From assembly GCF_004364335.1 (NCBI RefSeq), contig NZ_SOCR01000001.1, positions 372,001 through 436,000 of the forward strand: a stretch of 64,000 bases of DNA, read 5' to 3'. Position numbers and translations under genes: made by a program. Of this stretch, positions 18,165-27,400 are shown piece after piece. Positions within the stretch are counted from its first letter, which is position 1, and every line of letters starts with the position of its first letter. Below the pieces are notes generated by a model, which saw only the letters and a program-made list of their open reading frames with translations, had not been told where the DNA came from and searched no databases. The DNA is from Pseudomonas graminis (GTDB taxonomy: Bacteria > Pseudomonadota > Gammaproteobacteria > Pseudomonadales > Pseudomonadaceae).

Positions 18165-18545
18165 ATGGCAAACCACGACATCACCTTCACGCCGGATCCC
18201 GACGCCGATTCCATCTCCTCGGACGTGGCCGGTTTCGGCGGCCTGCTGGTTTCCACGCAGATCCCCACCCGTGCCGACGGCAGTCTTGAGCTGGGCGGTA
18301 TCGTCGAGCAGAGCGAGTGCACGCTGCAGGCGCTGAAAGTGGCGCTGGAGCGGGCCGGCAGTTCCATGGACCGTGTGCTGCACCTGACCATCTACCTCAC
18401 CGACATGGCCGATCGCGCCGCTTTCAACGAAGTCTATAAACGCTTTTTCGCCAAACCCTGGCCGGTGCGCGCCGCGGTGGGCGTCGCCGCGCTGGCCGTC
18501 GACGGCATGCGCGTGGAAGTCACGGCGATGGCCGCCAAGGCCTGA
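18165..18545 (+). CDS. RidA/YjgF-family protein
   Basis: A 126-aa protein of the Rid family, trimeric enzymes or relatives that hydrolyse reactive enamine/imine intermediates. GIVEQSECTLQALKVALERA and HLTIYLTDMADRAAFNEVY fit the Rid fold. The usual catalytic Arg region reads WPVRAAVGVAALA, so an Arg is present. It has AGAAGAG before the ATG and stands alone between the isolated terminator and the U32 gene. It could be a RidA subgroup member without deaminase activity. Confidence 0.85.
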   Translation: MANHDITFTPDPDADSISSDVAGFGGLLVSTQIPTRADGSLELGGIVEQSECTLQALKVALERAGSSMDRVLHLTIYLTDMADRAAFNEVYKRFFAKPWPVRAAVGVAALAVDGMRVEVTAMAAKA

Positions 18546-18669
18546 TCAGGCGGGTTTCCCGGCGCCTCTGTCATTCAAGGCGGGCGCCATCGGGCAGCAG
18601 ACGGGTGCCGGTCAGGCGTTTCGCCGCTACAATGCGCGCCTTGACCGTGACCGTGCCGACTAAAAAAAT

Positions 18670-20664
18670 ATGTCTCTGCCCAAACATCACCTGGAACTGC
18701 TCAGCCCTGCCCGCGACGTGGCCATTGCCCGCGAGGCCATTCTGCATGGCGCTGACGCGATCTACATTGGCGGCCCCAGCTTCGGCGCGCGCCACAACGC
18801 GGCCAACGACGTCAGCGAAATCGCCCAACTGGTCGAGTTCGCCCGCCGTTACCACGCCCGCGTCTTCACCACCATCAACACCATCCTTCACGACAACGAA
18901 CTGGAGCCGGCGCGCAAGCTGATTCATCAGCTCTACGACGCAGGCGTCGACGCGCTGATCGTGCAGGACCTCGGCGTGATGGAGCTGGACATTCCGCCCA
19001 TCGAGCTGCACGCCAGCACCCAGACCGACATCCGCACCCTGGAACGCGCCCGTTTCCTTGATCAGGCCGGCTTCTCGCAGCTGGTGCTGGCCCGCGAGCT
19101 GAACCTGCAGGAAATCCGCGCCATCGCCGACCAGACCGATGCGGCCATCGAGTTCTTCATCCACGGTGCGCTGTGCGTGGCCTTCTCCGGTCAGTGCAAT
19201 ATTTCCCACGCGCACACCGGTCGCAGTGCCAACCGTGGCGATTGCTCCCAGGCCTGTCGCCTGCCCTACACGCTGAAAGACGATCAGGGCCGCGTCGTTG
19301 CGTACGAAAAACACCTGCTGTCGATGAAAGACAACAACCAGAGCGCCAACCTTCGCGCACTGGTGGATGCAGGCGTGCGTTCGTTCAAGATCGAAGGTCG
19401 CTACAAAGACATGGGTTACGTGAAGAACATCACGGCTTATTACCGTCAGCGTCTGGACGACATTCTCGAAGACCGTCCGGACCTGGCCCGCGCCTCCAGC
19501 GGCCGCACCGCACACTTCTTCCTGCCGGACCCGGACAAGACCTTCCACCGGGGCAGCACCGACTACTTCGTCACTGACCGCAAGATCGACATCGGCGCAT
19601 TCGATTCCCCGACCTTCACCGGCCTGTTGGTCGGCGTGGTCGAGAAAGTCGGCAAGCGTGATTTGCAGGTGGTGACCCATGAGCCGCTGTCCAACGGTGA
19701 CGGTCTCAACGTGCTGGTCAAGCGCGAAGTGGTGGGTTTCCGCGCCAACATCGCCGAGCCCAAAGGCGAGTTCGAAGAAGACGGCGAGAAGCGCTACCGC
19801 TACCGCGTCGAGCCGAACGAGATGCCGAAGGGGTTGCAACTACGGCCGAACCATCCGCTCAGCCGCAACCTCGATCACAACTGGCAGCAGGCATTGCAGA
19901 AGACCTCGGCCGAACGCCGTATCGGTTTGGCATGGGTGGCGCGTCTGCGTGAAGAGCGTCTGGAACTGGTCGCCACCAGCGAAGAAGGCATCAGCGCCTG
20001 CGTCGAGCTGAACGGTCCGTTTGGCGTGGCCAACAAACCGGAACAGGCGCTGGAGCAACTGCATGATCTGCTCGGCCAGCTCGGCACCACCGAATACCAC
20101 GCGACCGCCATCGAGCTGGACGCACCGCAAGCGTTCTTCATTCCGAACTCGCAACTCAAAGCGCTGCGCCGTGAAGTCATCGAATCCTTGACCGCCGCGC
20201 GCATCCAGGCGCACCCGCGCGGCGCCCGCAAGCCGGAAACCTCGCCGCCGCCGGTTTACCCTGAGGCGCACCTGTCGTTCCTGGCCAACGTCTACAACGA
20301 GAAGGCCCGGCACTTCTATCACCGTCACGGCGTGCAGTTGATCGACGCCGCGTACGAGGCCCATGAAGAAAAGGGCGAAGTGCCGGTGATGATCACCAAA
20401 CACTGCCTGCGGTTCTCCTTCAACCTGTGTCCGAAGCAGGCCAAGGGCGTGACCGGCGTGCGCACCAAGGTGGCGCCGATGCAGCTGGTGCATGGCGATG
20501 AAGTGCTGACGTTGAAGTTCGACTGCAAGCCGTGCGAGATGCACGTGATCGGCAAGATCAAGGGGCACATCCTTGGTCTGCCCCATCCGGGCAGCGGCGT
20601 GCAGGTGGTGGGGCATATCAGCCCTGCCGACTTGCTGAAAACCATCCCGCGCGCGCCGCACTGA
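18670..20664 (+). CDS. rlhA: U32-family protein, RlhA-like 23S rRNA hydroxylation factor
   Basis: A 664-aa U32 protein. The length and C-terminal extension fit RlhA (YdcP), which is needed for 5-hydroxycytidine in 23S rRNA, better than TrhP (about 450 aa). Visible features are LELLSPARD, HGADAIYIGG, LHASTQTDIRT, FFIHGALCVAFSGQC, GRSANRGDCSQACRLPY and SFKIEGRYKDM. Cysteines of a probable Fe-S cluster are found in GDCSQACR, CLRFSFNLC and CKPCEMH. Despite the peptidase name, no protease activity is expected. It has its own 124-bp upstream gap and reads as a single gene. Confidence 0.85.
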   Translation: MSLPKHHLELLSPARDVAIAREAILHGADAIYIGGPSFGARHNAANDVSEIAQLVEFARRYHARVFTTINTILHDNELEPARKLIHQLYDAGVDALIVQDLGVMELDIPPIELHASTQTDIRTLERARFLDQAGFSQLVLARELNLQEIRAIADQTDAAIEFFIHGALCVAFSGQCNISHAHTGRSANRGDCSQACRLPYTLKDDQGRVVAYEKHLLSMKDNNQSANLRALVDAGVRSFKIEGRYKDMGYVKNITAYYRQRLDDILEDRPDLARASSGRTAHFFLPDPDKTFHRGSTDYFVTDRKIDIGAFDSPTFTGLLVGVVEKVGKRDLQVVTHEPLSNGDGLNVLVKREVVGFRANIAEPKGEFEEDGEKRYRYRVEPNEMPKGLQLRPNHPLSRNLDHNWQQALQKTSAERRIGLAWVARLREERLELVATSEEGISACVELNGPFGVANKPEQALEQLHDLLGQLGTTEYHATAIELDAPQAFFIPNSQLKALRREVIESLTAARIQAHPRGARKPETSPPPVYPEAHLSFLANVYNEKARHFYHRHGVQLIDAAYEAHEEKGEVPVMITKHCLRFSFNLCPKQAKGVTGVRTKVAPMQLVHGDEVLTLKFDCKPCEMHVIGKIKGHILGLPHPGSGVQVVGHISPADLLKTIPRAPH

Positions 20665-20732
20665 TCCTGTCGTATTGCGCTGATCGCGCTGCACCTTTTC
20701 GGAATGGAGCTTCCGGGATGCAGCGCGGTGAT

Positions 20733-21062
20733 TCAGCGCCGGGCGACTTCGTGCTTGATGCAGCCTTCGTAATACACCTGCTTGACGCTTTCCGGCCGCA
20801 GCCGCGACGGGCTGTCGTAGGTCTGTTCGGTAATGCCGAGTGCGCTCATGCGCATCCATTGCTGGGCGAAGTGCTGGGCCTGCATCTTCTTGCGGGCGCC
20901 ATACAGCGTCAGACCGGACAGTTTGTATTGCTGAGCGGTGCCGGCCATCCCCGCGCCCCAGGTGCAGAGGTCGCGCTCATTCTTGCTCGGACTGCGCGCG
21001 AAGGCTTGGGAAGTCATCAATGCGAGAAGACAGAAGGTCAATAGAGCCCTGAGAAATGACAT
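20733..21062 (-). CDS. Small exported protein of unknown function
   Basis: A 109-aa protein with a clear signal peptide (MSFLRALLTFCLLALMTSQAFA, cut at about 22). The mature part contains two Cys (LCTWGAGMAG and YYEGCIKHE) that could form a disulfide in the periplasm. AAGGAATCGC precedes the ATG. No family recognised. It is convergent with the U32 gene. Confidence 0.72.
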   Translation of the reverse strand: MSFLRALLTFCLLALMTSQAFARSPSKNERDLCTWGAGMAGTAQQYKLSGLTLYGARKKMQAQHFAQQWMRMSALGITEQTYDSPSRLRPESVKQVYYEGCIKHEVARR

Positions 21063-21348
21063 GCGATTCCTTGCCTAAGTGATTGATCAGGCGCGGATTC
21101 TGACGAGGTATATGTTTCGAAGGGGCCAGCATATGGCCTGCTTTTTCGGTCAGCCGACCAATGACACCTGCGCCGCCCCGTTCCATCGCGTGGCGTCACA
21201 TTTGGGTAACGAAAGCTTGCGCCGCCTGCTACCGTGTAGGGGTTACGTCTGAACCTTATCGATCGATTCCCGGTCGATAGATGCACCTCTGGTTCCGTCG
21301 ACCGCTGCCGTACCCGACCGAACCCGCTTATTTCCAGAAGGACCGTCC

Positions 21349-22068
21349 ATGATTCCGATTCAACGCATCGCCTGGCTCAAGGCCTGGGGCGCCCATGGTT
21401 TTACCGCCACGGGGGTGGTGCTCGCCTTTCTCGCGACCATTGCTCTGTTCGATAACCAACCCAAGGCGTGCCTGCTCTGGCTGGGTTTTGCCCTGATCGT
21501 CGACGGCGTAGACGGCTCCCTGGCGCGCAAGCTGAACGTGCAGTCGGTCCTGCCGCACTTCGACGGCTCCGTTCTCGACCTGGTGATCGATTACCTGACC
21601 TACGTGTTCATCCCTGCCCTGTTCATCTATCGCTATATACCGCTGCCGGAATACACCCTGCTGCTGACCACCTCTATCATTCTGGTGTCGTCGCTGTTCT
21701 GTTTCTGCAACGTAGAGATGAAGAGCAAGGACAACTACTTTCAGGGTTTCCCCGCCGCCTGGAACGTCGTTGCCCTGTGCGTGTACATCCTTTCCCCGGC
21801 ACCGTGGCTGACCTTCATCACGGTGATCTGCCTGGCGCTGCTGACCGTTACACGCATGAAGTTCCTGCACCCGTTCCGCGTGCGCCGCTTCATGCCCCTC
21901 AACATTGCAGTCACCGCCGTCTGGTTCTTCTGCAGCTTCCTGCTGGTGATGAATCACCCGTACAACGCGTCGGTGACGCTGTTCGTATGGTTGGCCATGT
22001 CGGCGTACTTCCTGGGGATCTGCATCTGGCGCACGTCGATGGAATGGATCGACAAAGCCCGCGTCTAA
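21349..22068 (+). CDS. pcs: Phosphatidylcholine synthase
   Basis: Inner-membrane CDP-alcohol phosphatidyltransferase that would condense CDP-diacylglycerol with choline to give phosphatidylcholine in one step. The 239 aa hold about eight hydrophobic segments and the family motif DGVDGSLAR from D52, continued by FDGSVLDLVIDY with the remaining Asp residues. Length and motif order match bacterial Pcs. AAGGACCGTCC precedes the ATG and a terminator follows the stop. Pcs is common in host-associated pseudomonads. No choline-uptake gene is adjacent. Confidence 0.92.
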   Translation: MIPIQRIAWLKAWGAHGFTATGVVLAFLATIALFDNQPKACLLWLGFALIVDGVDGSLARKLNVQSVLPHFDGSVLDLVIDYLTYVFIPALFIYRYIPLPEYTLLLTTSIILVSSLFCFCNVEMKSKDNYFQGFPAAWNVVALCVYILSPAPWLTFITVICLALLTVTRMKFLHPFRVRRFMPLNIAVTAVWFFCSFLLVMNHPYNASVTLFVWLAMSAYFLGICIWRTSMEWIDKARV

Positions 22069-22081
22069 CCTCTCCAAGCAT

Positions 22082-22117
22082 AAAAAAGCAGCCGTCGTCG
22101 TATGGCTGCTTTTTTTT
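22082..22117 (+). terminator. Rho-independent terminator after pcs
   Basis: AAAAAAGCAGCC pairs with GGCTGCTTTTTT. Runs on both sides allow it to act in both directions. Confidence 0.93.
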
Positions 22118-22163
22118 GGGCGGTGTTTAGACCGGGTGTTTGCAATTCACGGCGACGCGAATT

Positions 22164-22625
22164 TCACACCGTATAGTTCAACGGTAACTGGGTGGTGGAT
22201 TTGATCTGCTCCATGGCGAAGCTGGAACTCATGTCAGTGATGCCGGATAACTGGATCAGCTTTTTGTAGACGGCGTCATAGCCGGCGATGTCCGGCACCA
22301 CAATCCGCAGCATGTAATCGGTGTCGCCAGCCATGCGGTAGCACTCCACCACTTCGGGCAACGTGGCAATCAGGTCGTGAAAACGACCCAGCCACTGGGC
22401 GTTGTGCTGGTTGGTGCGAATGGCGGCGAACACCGTCACGGCGACGTTCAATTGCCCCGGGTCCAGCAGCGCGACCCGTCCGCGAATCATGCCCTGCTCT
22501 TCAAGCTTTTGTACCCGACGCCAGCACGCGGTGCTGCCGAGACCGACGCTGTCAGCGATTTCCGCGATCGGGCGGGTGCAGTCGTTTTGCAGAATGCCGA
22601 GGATGGCCTGGTCGAATTTGTCCAT
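22164..22625 (-). CDS. Lrp/AsnC-family regulator
   Basis: A 153-aa regulator. An N-terminal winged helix (MDKFDQAILGILQND, STACWRRVQKLEEQG) is followed by an effector-binding ferredoxin-like domain (VECYRMAGDTDYMLRIVVPD). The start at 22625 gives the usual family length; the frame opens 49 codons earlier, but that extension does not look like Lrp. It is divergent from a cysteine desulfurase gene with about 208 bp between starts, so it probably senses an amino acid such as cysteine and controls that gene. This is inference from layout. Confidence 0.9.
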   Translation of the reverse strand: MDKFDQAILGILQNDCTRPIAEIADSVGLGSTACWRRVQKLEEQGMIRGRVALLDPGQLNVAVTVFAAIRTNQHNAQWLGRFHDLIATLPEVVECYRMAGDTDYMLRIVVPDIAGYDAVYKKLIQLSGITDMSSSFAMEQIKSTTQLPLNYTV

Positions 22626-22832
22626 GGAATGCGCAGTGGCCTCAGTGAAGTCATATGCCGGGAAGCGATAAAGATAGGCCCAAAAACGCGAAGCTGAAAA
22701 TAATATTCCGATAAGACTCCATTTAACGGAAATAAATTCTACGTGCTGCGCAAATCTCCGTGGAGGAATCAATTTTTTTTCAGCCTGACGCTAGTAGTAT
22801 TTTCTGCACGACGGACAGCGCAGAACCTCCCA

Positions 22833-23993
22833 ATGAAAACACTCCCTTGTTATTTCGATTACGCCGCCACCACACCAGTCGATGACCGCGTCATCCAGGC
22901 CATGGTCACCTGCCTGGGCCGCGAAGGTACCTTCGGCAACCCGGCCTCCAGCTCCCACGCCTACGGCAATCAAGCCCGCCAGGCCGTTGAACTGGCGCGC
23001 CGGCAGGTTGCAGAACTGGTGGGTTGCAACGCCGATGCGCTGGTCTGGACCTCAGGCGCGACCGAATCAAACAACCTTGCGATCAAGGGCATCGCGCTTA
23101 ACCCCAACCACGGCGCCCGCCGCCACCTCATCACCAGCACCATCGAACACAAAGCCGTCATCGACACCGTCCGCCAGCTCGAGCAGGCCGGTTGCCCGGT
23201 GACCTGGCTCGAACCCGACAACCGCGGCCTGATTCACCCCGACGCCGTGCGCGAGGCACTGCGCGACGACACCCTGCTGGTGTCGCTGATGCTGGTCAAC
23301 AACGAGCTGGGCACCGTCACTGATATCGCTGCCATTGGCCAAATCGTCCGTGAACACGGCGCCCTGTTCCACGTCGACGCCGCCCAGGGCGCTGGCAAAC
23401 TGGCGATCGAGTTGAGCGCATTGCCGGTAGACCTCATGTCCTTCTCCGCACACAAAACCTACGGCCCGAAAGGTATCGGTGCCTTGTACATCGGCGAACA
23501 CGCACGGCCGCTGCTCGAAGCACAGATGCACGGCGGCGGCCACGAACAGGGTTATCGCTCCGGCACCCTCGCCACCCACCAGATCGTCGGCATGGGCGCG
23601 GCGTACGCACTGGCCAGCGCTGAAATGGACGAAGAGGTTGCACGCATCAGTGCCTTGTCGGCGCAACTGCGCGAAGGTCTGCTGAGCCTGGACGGCGTAA
23701 GCCTGAACGGTGATCCGCAGCAACGCGTTCCTCATACGCTCAACGTCTGCATCAACAGCCCGGGGTTTAACGTTGCCAGTCTTGCCAGCGAACTGGCCGT
23801 TTCCTCGACTTCGGCGTGTAACTCGGCGAGCAGCAGCGTTTCTCACGTGTTGCTGGCGCTGGGGTTGAGTCAGGCTCAAGCCGGGCGCAGCTTGCGGCTT
23901 AGCCTGGGGCGGTACACCGAGGTGAGTGATGTGGAAAAGGCGATTGCGGTGATTGCCGGTAAGTTGAGTGCGCCGGCTACGACGTTTTGGTGA
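22833..23993 (+). CDS. Cysteine desulfurase (NifS/IscS-like)
   Basis: PLP enzyme of 386 aa that converts cysteine to alanine and a protein persulfide. Features seen are YFDYAATTPVD at the start, TSGATESNNLAIKG, STIEHKAV, FHVDAAQGAGK, the PLP lysine in FSAHKTYGPKGIG, and the mobile-loop Cys in SSTSACNSASSS. The loop differs from the SGSACTS of IscS. No iscR, iscU or sufBCD genes adjoin it, so it is a stand-alone member rather than the housekeeping ISC enzyme. The start at 22833 fits the family. A divergent Lrp gene suggests amino-acid control. Confidence 0.9.
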   Translation: MKTLPCYFDYAATTPVDDRVIQAMVTCLGREGTFGNPASSSHAYGNQARQAVELARRQVAELVGCNADALVWTSGATESNNLAIKGIALNPNHGARRHLITSTIEHKAVIDTVRQLEQAGCPVTWLEPDNRGLIHPDAVREALRDDTLLVSLMLVNNELGTVTDIAAIGQIVREHGALFHVDAAQGAGKLAIELSALPVDLMSFSAHKTYGPKGIGALYIGEHARPLLEAQMHGGGHEQGYRSGTLATHQIVGMGAAYALASAEMDEEVARISALSAQLREGLLSLDGVSLNGDPQQRVPHTLNVCINSPGFNVASLASELAVSSTSACNSASSSVSHVLLALGLSQAQAGRSLRLSLGRYTEVSDVEKAIAVIAGKLSAPATTFW

Positions 23994-24155
23994 TCAATTA
24001 AAGTCAGATAGCAGATAGGGGATCTGATTTATTTACAGCGCTTCACCGTAAATTAATCTGTCCCCGGGGGCGCTGCTCTAAACCAGCTTGAGGGGGTGAG
24101 CGCCCTTCCCCTTTTCTTTGCGCAATTGCATGGGGCCGTCCCCTTTAGCCGTTGG

Positions 24156-24416
24156 CTAGCCTTTTGTAGGTTCAACAATTTCACGGTTCAGGGCGATGAA
24201 ATCTACATGAGTTTCATGGGAAAAATTTTCAACTAAGTCTTGGAGGTGGAGGTGCTCCAATCCGAACTGTGCCATTTCGTCCGCCGCATTGATTAGAAAA
24301 TTTCCTAAAGCTCTCATGGTTTCGGAATCCGCGAGAATTGATATCTCATCGAGTTGAATATTTTTATTACTGCCAGTGGCCGTGCCATGTACGGTAAAAG
24401 CCGTGAGATTTTTCAT
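24156..24416 (-). CDS. Probable immunity protein for the RHS toxin
   Basis: An 86-aa acidic, soluble protein directly after the RHS gene, overlapping it by 4 bp (ATGA). It contains TVHGTATGSNKNIQLDEISI, FLINAADEMAQFG and LEHLHLQDLVENF. This resembles the small Imm32-type immunity group from memory, but I am not certain. It is AT-richer than its surroundings, as usual for exchangeable toxin-immunity modules. Its position and coupling are the main evidence for the role. Confidence 0.72.
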   Translation of the reverse strand: MKNLTAFTVHGTATGSNKNIQLDEISILADSETMRALGNFLINAADEMAQFGLEHLHLQDLVENFSHETHVDFIALNREIVEPTKG

Positions 24417-27400
24417 AGGTTGAATCCCTGCGATCGAAGGTAATCTTTCTCTTTACGCGTCAAATCATCTACATCACCACGTGAGCCGTGACTCTGTGAG
24501 CCGTCTCGGTTTACAACAATTTCTTTCTTTCTGGACTTGCATTGGCAGTGCGCGTGAACCTGCTGATTAGTGTTTTCCACATGGGGCGGGTCGAGTCGTA
24601 TTCGGCCTGTACCTACAGGCTCCCAACGCCCCGAGCTCGCCAAGCCCGTTGGATCAATCCACGATATCGGGTTCGGCGCATAAACATGGAGGTTCAATCC
24701 GCCCGCGTAGCTGATCGGATCCTTGCTGATGAACCGCCCGACCCTTGGATCATAGTATCGATGGCGGTTGTAGTGCAGGCCGGTTTCGTGGTCGTGGTAT
24801 TGGCCCTGGAATCGGACCGGGTTGGTCAGGCCGACCTGTTGGGCGAATTCGGAGCACTGTTCTCTCGCTTCGCCCCACGCTTTGTATTGCGCGCTCCACG
24901 CGGTGTTGCCGTTTTGGTCAGTGATTTCCTGCGGGGTGCCGAGGTGGTCGCACTGGTACCAGGCGAGTGCGTCAATCGGCAGCGCGACTGGCTTGTAGTT
25001 CCAGAGCGGATCTTCTTTGAAGTTGTACCGTCCGGTGTAAGTCGGTTGGCTTACGAGGCGGATGGTTTCATGGCGGATGGCCTGGGCCACCGGGACGAAA
25101 GTGCTGGGCTCATAGATGTAGTGGACGGTTCGGCCGACGGCGCCGGCGTACGGCGGTGGGCTGCTTTCCCACGCCAAGTTGTCGCCATCCCAGCCGTACA
25201 GGGTGAAGCCGCAGCCGAGTTCGCGCTCTTTGCGGGCGTGTTCGTTTTCGTTCCAGCCGGTGCCGGCTTCGGCGCGCGGGCGGTAGTGGGCTTTGGAGAG
25301 TTTATAGAGGCGGCGTCCGAGGGGGTCGTAGCCGAAGTCGACGGTGAGGCGCGGATCGTAGAAATGCACGAGGCGATCGAAGAGGTCCCAGTGCAGTTCA
25401 CTGCGCAGGCCGTTGGTCCAGCGCTCGGTCAGGTTGCCACGTTCGTCGTATTCGTAGTGGTTGCCGGCGTAGTCGCGCAGCAGGTTGTCGATCACCTTGG
25501 GGCGCACAGGCTCCGGATCTAAAGGGCGGCGGACGGGGGCAGCGCTGTCGTTGAGCAGGTTACTTGCAGGGTCGAAGGCGAAGGTTTCAGTGCCGAGGCG
25601 GCTTGTTGCGGCGAGCAGGCGACTGACCGGATCGTAGCGGTATGAGAGCGGGCCTCGACGGCTGTCGTTGATGTCGGTGAGCTGCCCAGCAGCATCGTAG
25701 GTGTAGGCGCGTTTGATGAGCGTGGATTTGTCGTCGGTGCGACCGAGTAGTTGCTCGTGCAGATGCCCTGCCGGATCCCAGCTTTGGGTTTGCAGGAGTT
25801 GGTTGCCCTGATAGCGGGCGACTTCGCGATGCAGGTCATCGCGTTCGTAGCTGAGCAGTTCGTGCTCATCCAGCTTTAGACCCAGCAGATGGCCGCTGCC
25901 ATAGGCCAGCCAACTGACGCGGTGGCCGTCCGGGCGAATGGTCGCGACGCGGTTGTTTAGCGCGTCGTACTCGTGCTGCCAGACGGCAACCAGTGGTTTA
26001 TCCAGATTCGAATAATGCTGGTGCTCGCGCAGCAGATTGCCGGCCGGGTCGTGAAACCATTGCAATCGGCTGGCGGCGTTAGTTGCCATGACCAGATGGC
26101 CGTTGCCGTCATAGGCAAAGGTTTCGCTTTGGGACTTTTTGCCCAACGTGGCCCGACGCTCGGTCAGGCGGCCCACGGGATCGAAGGTCAGCGCTATGGT
26201 GCGCTGGCCGTTGATCGTCTGAGCCAGCCGACCGGTCTCGGGATCGTACTGATAGCGAGTCGAGCGACCGTCGAAGCCGCGCTCTTCCAAAAGTCTTCCG
26301 ACCGGATCGTAGTGAAAGTGGGCCCGGCGCTCGTTTTCGTTTTCCAGCGCGACGAGGCGGCCCAGCTTGTCCCAGCGGTAGCGCAGGGTTTGTTCGGCGG
26401 CATCAACGCGTTCGGCAATAAAACCCGCAGCGGTGTAGCGCCAGGTGGTGCAGCGTTCGAGGCCATCGGAATGGGCCAGCAACCGACCTTCGGCGTCGCG
26501 ACTGAACCGTTCTTCGGTCTTGTCGGGGTGCTTGATCAGGACAAGCTGGCCTGACTTGTATTCGTAGGTGGTGCTGTACCCGGCCGGGTCGGTGAAGCGA
26601 ATTATCTGGCCGCGATCGTCGTACTCCCAAACGCTGACCTTGCCCGAGCAGTCGGTGTATTCAACGAGTTGTCCGGCGTCGTTGTAGGCCAACGACCTGG
26701 TGTTACCGTTGGCGTCCTTGATCGCTGTAGGAAGGCCAAACGTGTTGTAGGTGTATTCGGTAACGTTCTCTAGCGGATCGGTCGCCTCGATCAGATTTCC
26801 ACGAAGGTCGTAGTCCCGCTTCCACAAGCCGCCCTCACCATCGCTGATCTTGATCAGATGGCTTTTATCGTCGTACGCGTAATTCACCACGCTGTGATCA
26901 GCGCGAGTGTGCTCGGTCAAATTGCTGAGCCTGTCGTACCGGTAACGGTCGGTACTGCCATCGGTATGGACGTGGCGGATGATGTTCTTGGCGGCATCAC
27001 GGAAGAACCACTCCGAACGGCCATCGGCATGAGTGATGCGATAGGTGTAGCCGAGGCTGTCGTAGTAGTGCCGGGTTTCGTGACCGAGGGCATCCGTGAC
27101 GTAGGTCAGACGAATGTTTTCATCCCACGCCAGCCGAGTATCAAAACTGCCGTCGTCAGCCCATTCGCGAATGGCCTTGGCGTCGGGACCGGAGCCCTGC
27201 CATTGAAGGTTCAAACCACGATTGGTGCGGTCGGTGTAACGAGTAATCAGGTGATTTTGATACTGGTAGCGCCAAGCAGCGCCATTCTCGTCCTGAGCCA
27301 GAACAAGATCGCCATAATCATCGTATTGATACGCGCACAGCTGGCGTTTAACGTCGCCATCACGTATTTCCCAGACACCGGTCAGCCGCCCCTGATAATC

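Noticed and set aside
18571..19839. A 422-codon open frame on the minus strand
   Set aside because: It lies entirely opposite the U32 gene, whose protein has clear family motifs. The minus-strand translation is Val/Gly/His/Gln-rich and shows no domain, as expected of a high-GC shadow.
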